This document shows, piece by piece, positions 59,730 through 64,000 of a stretch of 64,000 nucleotides of DNA; position 1 is the stretch's first letter; each line of letters starts with the position of its first letter. The stretch comes from Amycolatopsis sp. CA-230715 (GTDB taxonomy: Bacteria; Actinomycetota; Actinomycetes; Mycobacteriales; Pseudonocardiaceae). Under the pieces are notes generated by a model. The model searched no databases. It saw nothing but the letters and a program-made list of their open reading frames with translations, and was not told where the DNA came from. The position numbers and the translations under genes were made by a program. Location of the stretch: positions 7,749,501-7,813,500 of the forward strand of contig NZ_CP059997.1 of assembly GCF_018736145.1 (NCBI RefSeq), written 5' to 3'.

Positions 59730-61337
59730 ATGCGGATCCGACGGTCCATGGCCGTACTGGCCGCGCTGCCGCTGGCCGCCTCGTGCGCCGCGCAGCCGCC
59801 GCCGGAGCCGTCCGCGCCCGACCGGCCCGGCTACCTCGCCGTCGCGGACGAGTCGCTGCCCCGCGGCGGCACGCTCGAACTGCAACTGCCCGTCGACACC
59901 GGCGCGGTCTCCGGTCTCGACCCGCAGCTCGCCGACGTGGCGACGTCGTGGGAACTGATGTCCCTCGTCTACGAAACGCTCGTGACCGTCGGGCCCGGTT
60001 TCGAACCGCGGCCGGGGCTCGCGACGAGCTGGGAAACGCCGAGCCCGACCGAGTACGTCTTCCACCTCCGGCCCGGCGTCACCTTTTCCAACGGCCGCGC
60101 GATGACCCCGGCCGACGTGGTCGGCAGCATGCGCAGGCTGCTGGCGGGCAAGGGCGTGTGGCGGACGCAGATCGGCCCGGTCGAATCGGTGACCGCGACC
60201 GGACCGGACACCGTGCGGTTCACGCTTTCCCGTCCCTACACGCCTTTCCTGTCCGCGCTGGCGAACACCCCCGCCGCGGTGCTGCCGATGACCGAGATCG
60301 AGAACGGCTCGCTCGACGTCACCAAGACCATGCTCGGCACCGGCCCGTTCGTGGCCACCTTCCACCGCCAGGACGTGCTGTGGCGGTTCAAGCGCCACGA
60401 TCGCTACTGGGCGCCGGGCAAACCCGGAGTGGACGGGGTGAACGTCGCGATCGTGCCGCAGGACCCGACCAGGATCGCCTCGTTGCAGAACAACAGCGCC
60501 GGGCTCGCGGTGCTCGGCAACGTGGATGCGCCGCAGGTGCTCGCCGGGGTGCGCGGGGTCCGCGTGCGCGCACAGTCCACAACGGACTTCTACTACCTGA
60601 TGCTCAACAGCAACGCGCCGGGCGGGAAGTTCGCGGACAAGCGGGTCCGCACCGCGATCAACATCGCGATGGACCGCGCGCAGATCGCGAAGATCGCCAC
60701 CAACGGGCTCGGCAAGCCGACCGGGGTCACCCCGGCTGACCTGCCCGACGCGTGCGACCCGGCGGCACTGCCCTCGGCGACCGCGGGGCTCGACCGCGCG
60801 CGGCAACTGCTGAAGGACGCGGGCGCCGAGCACCTGAAGTTCTCGATCACCGCCTACGCGACCGAGCCCGCGCCCGCCATCGCGCAGGTGATCCAGCAGA
60901 ACCTGGCGCGTATCGGCATCGAGGTCACGATCGAACAGCTCGACGAGGGGAGCTGGGCTGGCAAGGTCTACGGCTCGGTGCCAGCGGGGTTCGACGCCGC
61001 GTTGTCCTGGTTCGCCGGGTACGCGGGCGCGGGAATGGTCGCGAAGTGGTGGAACCCGGAGGCCGCGGGGTTCAACCTCGGCTTCATGAAGCCGAATCCG
61101 GACCTGAACCGGGTGCTCGACTCGGCGACGTCCGAACCGGACGGTCCCGGCAGGGCGCCCGCGCTGCGCAAGCTGTGCGCCGCGGTCGACACCGACGCCC
61201 AGATGATCCCGCTGGTGACGCGGCCGGTGATCGTCGGCTACCGCGCGGATTCGGTGAGCCCCACCGTGTACGCCACCGAGGGCTACGGCAACGCCTTCCG
61301 CGGCCTGGCCGACTACCGGCTCTCGTCGCGCCCCTGA
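59730..61337 (+). CDS. Peptide/nickel-type ABC substrate-binding lipoprotein
   Basis: 535 residues. A lipoprotein signal (RSMAVLAALPLAASC) places Cys about residue 19 at the outer face of the membrane. The body is a family 5 solute-binding protein: LADVATSWELMSLVYETLVTVGPGFEPRPGLATSWE, YVFHLRPGVTFSNGRAMTPADVVGSMRRL, TGPFVATFHRQD and NIAMDRAQIAKIATNG. It binds peptides or similar amines for the two permeases and ATPase encoded next. GAGG at 59722 precedes ATG 59730. The ligand is unknown; the facing amine oxidase hints at an amine-bearing one. Confidence 0.87.
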   Translation: MRIRRSMAVLAALPLAASCAAQPPPEPSAPDRPGYLAVADESLPRGGTLELQLPVDTGAVSGLDPQLADVATSWELMSLVYETLVTVGPGFEPRPGLATSWETPSPTEYVFHLRPGVTFSNGRAMTPADVVGSMRRLLAGKGVWRTQIGPVESVTATGPDTVRFTLSRPYTPFLSALANTPAAVLPMTEIENGSLDVTKTMLGTGPFVATFHRQDVLWRFKRHDRYWAPGKPGVDGVNVAIVPQDPTRIASLQNNSAGLAVLGNVDAPQVLAGVRGVRVRAQSTTDFYYLMLNSNAPGGKFADKRVRTAINIAMDRAQIAKIATNGLGKPTGVTPADLPDACDPAALPSATAGLDRARQLLKDAGAEHLKFSITAYATEPAPAIAQVIQQNLARIGIEVTIEQLDEGSWAGKVYGSVPAGFDAALSWFAGYAGAGMVAKWWNPEAAGFNLGFMKPNPDLNRVLDSATSEPDGPGRAPALRKLCAAVDTDAQMIPLVTRPVIVGYRADSVSPTVYATEGYGNAFRGLADYRLSSRP

Positions 61338-61355
61338 CCGGAAGGAAGACGCACG

Positions 61356-62315
61356 ATGCGGTTGTTTTCCTGGTGGGCCCGCCGGGTGCTGAGCGCGGTG
61401 CTGACCCTGTTCGTGGTGTCCGTCCTGATCTTCGGCGCCTCGCGGTTGATGCCGGGCGGGTTCGCCGAGGTCGTGCTCGGCCCGTTCGCCAGTCCCGACC
61501 AGCGCGCGGCGGTGTCCGCGAAGTACGGGCTCGACCAGAGCTTGGTGGTGCAGTACGGGTTGTGGCTCGCCGCCGCGCTGAAGGGCGACCTCGGCACGTC
61601 ACTGCTGTCCGGCGAACCGGTGGCGGGTGAGTTCCTGCTGCGGATCCCGGTGACCGTGGAGCTGACCCTGCTCGGTATCGCCGCCGCGGTCCTGATCGGC
61701 ATTCCCCTCGGCGTCTACACGGCCGTTCGCGCCGGTGAGCGTGGCGGCGGCGCGCTCGGCAGGCTGGCTGGCGGGCTCGGGGTGAGCGTGCCCGAGTTCG
61801 TGCTGGGCAGCCTGGTGGTGTTCGTGTTCTCCCGGTACGCGCTCGGCCTCACCGTCGGCGGATACCGGCCGCTCGGCGAGGACCTCGGAGCGAACCTGCG
61901 TTCGATGGTGCTGCCCGCCGCGGTGCTGTCGGTGTTCGCCATCGCCGTCACCGCGAGGACCACGCGTGACGCGGTGATGAACGTGCTCGTGGAGCCCTAC
62001 ATCACCGCGTCGGTGGCGCGCGGGGAAACCCCGCTGGCGATCATCGGCAGGCACGTGCTGCGCAACGCCTCGATCCCGATCCTGGTGGTGCTGACCACGA
62101 TCACCGCGTACCTGCTCGGCGGCGCGGTGATCATCGAGAACCTGTTCAACCTGCCCGGGGTCGGCTCCTACGTGGTGCAGGCCGTCGGGCGCCGCGACTA
62201 CGCCGTGGTGCAGGCGGGTGTGCTGCTCGCGGCCGCGGTGTTCGTCGTGCTGACCATGCTCAGCGACGCGGTCTCGGGTGTGCTTGATCCGAGGCTCGGG
62301 AAGGCGGTCCGATGA
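61356..62315 (+). CDS. ABC transporter permease, DppB type
   Basis: 319 residues, six membrane helices. It begins RLFSWWARRVLSAVLTLFVVSVLIFGASRLMPGG and has the DppB/OppB Arg-Arg-rich start. The EAA-like loop is near residue 230 (YITASVARGETPLAIIGRHVLRNASIPIL), and the C-terminus is VLTMLSDAVSGVLDPRLGK. It is one half of the membrane channel with the following gene, overlapping it by 4 bp (ATGA). It follows the binding protein by 18 bp with GGAAGGAAG as ribosome binding site. Confidence 0.9.
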   Translation: MRLFSWWARRVLSAVLTLFVVSVLIFGASRLMPGGFAEVVLGPFASPDQRAAVSAKYGLDQSLVVQYGLWLAAALKGDLGTSLLSGEPVAGEFLLRIPVTVELTLLGIAAAVLIGIPLGVYTAVRAGERGGGALGRLAGGLGVSVPEFVLGSLVVFVFSRYALGLTVGGYRPLGEDLGANLRSMVLPAAVLSVFAIAVTARTTRDAVMNVLVEPYITASVARGETPLAIIGRHVLRNASIPILVVLTTITAYLLGGAVIIENLFNLPGVGSYVVQAVGRRDYAVVQAGVLLAAAVFVVLTMLSDAVSGVLDPRLGKAVR

Positions 62316-63142
62316 CCACGTGGCGCAGGCTGGATGCGTTGTCCCGCACGGGTTTGGTATGCCTGGTCGTGCTGGTGCTCGCGGCGCTGGCCGGATCGGT
62401 GTTCGGGCTCGGCGGGAACCCGGACGGGATCGTCGGGCCCCGGCTCGCAGCCCCGAGCTGGCAGTGGCCGCTCGGCACCGATCAGCTCGGCCGGTCGATG
62501 CTGCCGAGGGTGCTCGAAGGCATCGGCACCACGTTGCTGCTGTCCACGCTCGCGGTGCTGGTCACCGCGAGCCTGAGCACGGTGCTCGGGATCGTCGCCG
62601 GGTACCGGGGCGGCTGGCTCGCGGAACTGGTGCTGCGCCTGGTGGACGTGCTCTATTCGTTCCCGACGATCGTGCTCGCGATCCTGGTCGCCGCAGTGCT
62701 CGGACCGGGCCAGGCGGCGACCCTGTGCAGCATCGTGCTGGTCACCATCCCGCTGATGACCAGGCTGGTCCGCACGGCCGCGATGACGGTGTCCCAACGG
62801 GACTACATCACCTCGGCGGTGATCAGCGGCGTCGGCTGGTGGCGGATCCTCGCCAGGCACGTGCTGCCGAACGTCTCGGGCACCATCGCGGTTCAGGGCA
62901 CCTACGCGCTGTCCGTCGGCATCCTGGTCGAGGGCGGGCTGAGCTTCCTCGGTTTCGGCGTCCAGCCACCGGAGTCGTCGCTCGGCGTGCTCATCCAGCA
63001 GGGCGGCATCTACCTGCTCGCGGCGCCGTGGCTGCTCGCCTTCCCGGGCGTGGTGCTGGTCGTGGCGATACTGGCCATCAACGTGTTCGGGGACGGTTTG
63101 CGCGACCGGCTCGAACCGAGGGAGTCGAGGTCACTGGTATGA
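62312..63142 (+). CDS. ABC transporter permease, DppC type
   Basis: 276 residues. It has the DppC N-terminal pattern ending in GTDQLGRSMLPRVLEGIGTTLL, followed by the EAA-like loop (YITSAVISGVGWWRILARHVLPNVSGTIAVQ near residue 170) and the typical GGLSFLGFGVQPPESSLGVLIQQG close to the C-terminus. It is the second half of the importer channel. It overlaps the previous gene by 4 bp and the next by 4 bp, so the order SBP-B-C-D is one tightly coupled operon. Confidence 0.9.
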   Translation: MTTWRRLDALSRTGLVCLVVLVLAALAGSVFGLGGNPDGIVGPRLAAPSWQWPLGTDQLGRSMLPRVLEGIGTTLLLSTLAVLVTASLSTVLGIVAGYRGGWLAELVLRLVDVLYSFPTIVLAILVAAVLGPGQAATLCSIVLVTIPLMTRLVRTAAMTVSQRDYITSAVISGVGWWRILARHVLPNVSGTIAVQGTYALSVGILVEGGLSFLGFGVQPPESSLGVLIQQGGIYLLAAPWLLAFPGVVLVVAILAINVFGDGLRDRLEPRESRSLV

Positions 63143-64000
63143 CGCTTCTCGAAATCGACCAGCTCGTGGTCGACTACGGCGCCGTGCGCGCGCTCGACGG
63201 CGCCGCGCTTTCGGTGTCACGCGGGGAAACCGTCGGCATCGTCGGCGAAAGCGGCTCCGGGAAGTCCACTTTGGGCGCCGCGATCGGCGGCCTGCTGCCG
63301 AAAGCGGCCGAGGTGACCGGCGGTGTGGTCAAAGTGGACGATGCCGTGGTCGGCGCGATGGGGGCGCGCGAGCTGCGGGCGTTGCGGCGCACCAAGCTGG
63401 GTTACGTGTTCCAGGAACCGATCGGCTCGCTCGACCCGACGATGCGGGTGGGCAGGCAGGTCGCGCTCGCGTTGCGGGGCAAGGCGACCAAGGCCGACGT
63501 GCTCGACCGGCTCGCCACGGTGAAACTGGCCGATCCCGTTCGCGTGGCCCGCGGCTATCCACACCAGCTTTCCGGCGGGATGGCGCAGCGGGTGGCGATC
63601 GCGATGGCGATGGCCGCCGAACCGGAGCTCCTGATCGCCGACGAGCCGACCGCCGCGCTCGACAGCCAGGTCCGCGACGAGGTGCTCGATCTGGTGTTCG
63701 CGCTCGCCGCCGAGGCGGGCACCACGATCCTGTGGCTGAGCCACGACCTGCCCGCGGTCGCCCGCCGCTGCTCACGGGTGGCCGTGATGTACGGCGGGCG
63801 GGTGGTGGAATCGGGGCCCGCGTCGGCGGTGCTCGCCGAGCCGCGCCACCCCTACACCGCGGCGCTCGCCGCTTCGGTGCCCGGTGCCGTGCCCGAAGGG
63901 GAGCGGCTGGCGTCCATTCCCGGCCAGCCGCCGGTGCTTTCGGGCGCGGCGCCGGGGTGCTCGTTCGCGCCGCGCTGCCCAGCCGTGCTCGACTCGTGCG
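63139..64000 (+). CDS. ABC transporter ATPase, DppD type (3' cut by window end)
   Basis: The frame opens at ATG 63139, overlapping the previous stop, and has no stop before the window ends. It reads 287 residues: Walker A GESGSGKST near residue 40, a Q-loop in YVFQEPIGSLDPTMRVG, the signature LSGGMAQRV, a Walker B LLIADEPTAALD and the switch His in LSHDLPAVA. RHPYTAALAASVP, the typical dipeptide-importer tail motif, and a Cys-rich CSFAPRCPAVLDSC follow; such tails can hold a small Fe-S site. Probably only a few dozen residues are missing. Confidence 0.9.
   Translation, partial: MTLLEIDQLVVDYGAVRALDGAALSVSRGETVGIVGESGSGKSTLGAAIGGLLPKAAEVTGGVVKVDDAVVGAMGARELRALRRTKLGYVFQEPIGSLDPTMRVGRQVALALRGKATKADVLDRLATVKLADPVRVARGYPHQLSGGMAQRVAIAMAMAAEPELLIADEPTAALDSQVRDEVLDLVFALAAEAGTTILWLSHDLPAVARRCSRVAVMYGGRVVESGPASAVLAEPRHPYTAALAASVPGAVPEGERLASIPGQPPVLSGAAPGCSFAPRCPAVLDSC

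Noticed and set aside
1..64000. CRISPR arrays, tRNA or rRNA genes, MbtH gene, stand-alone thioesterase
   Set aside because: Looked for on both strands by eye; none could be supported. A small MbtH-type gene could be missed but no NxExQxSxWP pattern was seen.

Overview
The window is high-GC, densely packed actinobacterial DNA. The frequent TGTGGAC-type words inside and between genes, GTG starts, GTGA/ATGA stop-start overlaps, DUF222/HNH repeats and large NRPS genes fit a Pseudonocardiales-type organism such as Amycolatopsis or a relative. This assignment is an inference from style; there is no rRNA or marker gene here.

Layout. (1) 1-5457: the 3' part of an MgtA-type P-ATPase, then a fused double permease and a matching ATPase of the NitT/TauT ABC class. 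(2) 5458-10250: a graveyard of mobile DNA. An IS701-type transposase is split by an intact IS256-type element, followed by a truncated integrase and a truncated PP2C phosphatase. (3) 10276-28585: ordinary accessory metabolism, with many regulators next to readable palindromic operators. Its contents include a LysR-hydrolase fusion, a SRPBCC protein, MarR with an FAD monooxygenase, a glutamate-synthase-like protein with LysR, a secreted beta-helix protein, a secreted phosphatase/MFS/beta-propeller operon, an SDR, a glycosyltransferase with TetR, and PucR. (4) 28586-30708: a DUF222/HNH island with dispersed repeats. (5) 30709-34524: a glutarate catabolic unit (gcdH, gcdG) facing a class III aminotransferase across a twin-palindrome promoter region. 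(6) 34826-56814: a biosynthetic operon of two NRPS genes (five modules), an O-carbamoyltransferase and a 2-oxoglutarate/Fe(II) oxygenase, all nearly touching or overlapping. (7) 56825-64000: a PaiB-like protein and a copper amine oxidase, divergent from a Dpp-type ABC importer that runs off the window.

The biosynthetic operon is the most interesting part. Its order is C-A-T-E / C-A-T / C-A-T // C-A(MT)-T / C-A-T-E. Pocket residues read as Val-like (then epimerised), Ser, an unassigned aromatic-like pocket carrying Asp at position 239, an unassigned N-methylated residue, and Thr (then epimerised). The line ends in T-E with no thioesterase. It starts with an EntF-like condensation domain that has no visible partner. 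Two tailoring genes predict hydroxylation and carbamoylation of the peptide. I do not recognise this combination as a known compound family from sequence alone.
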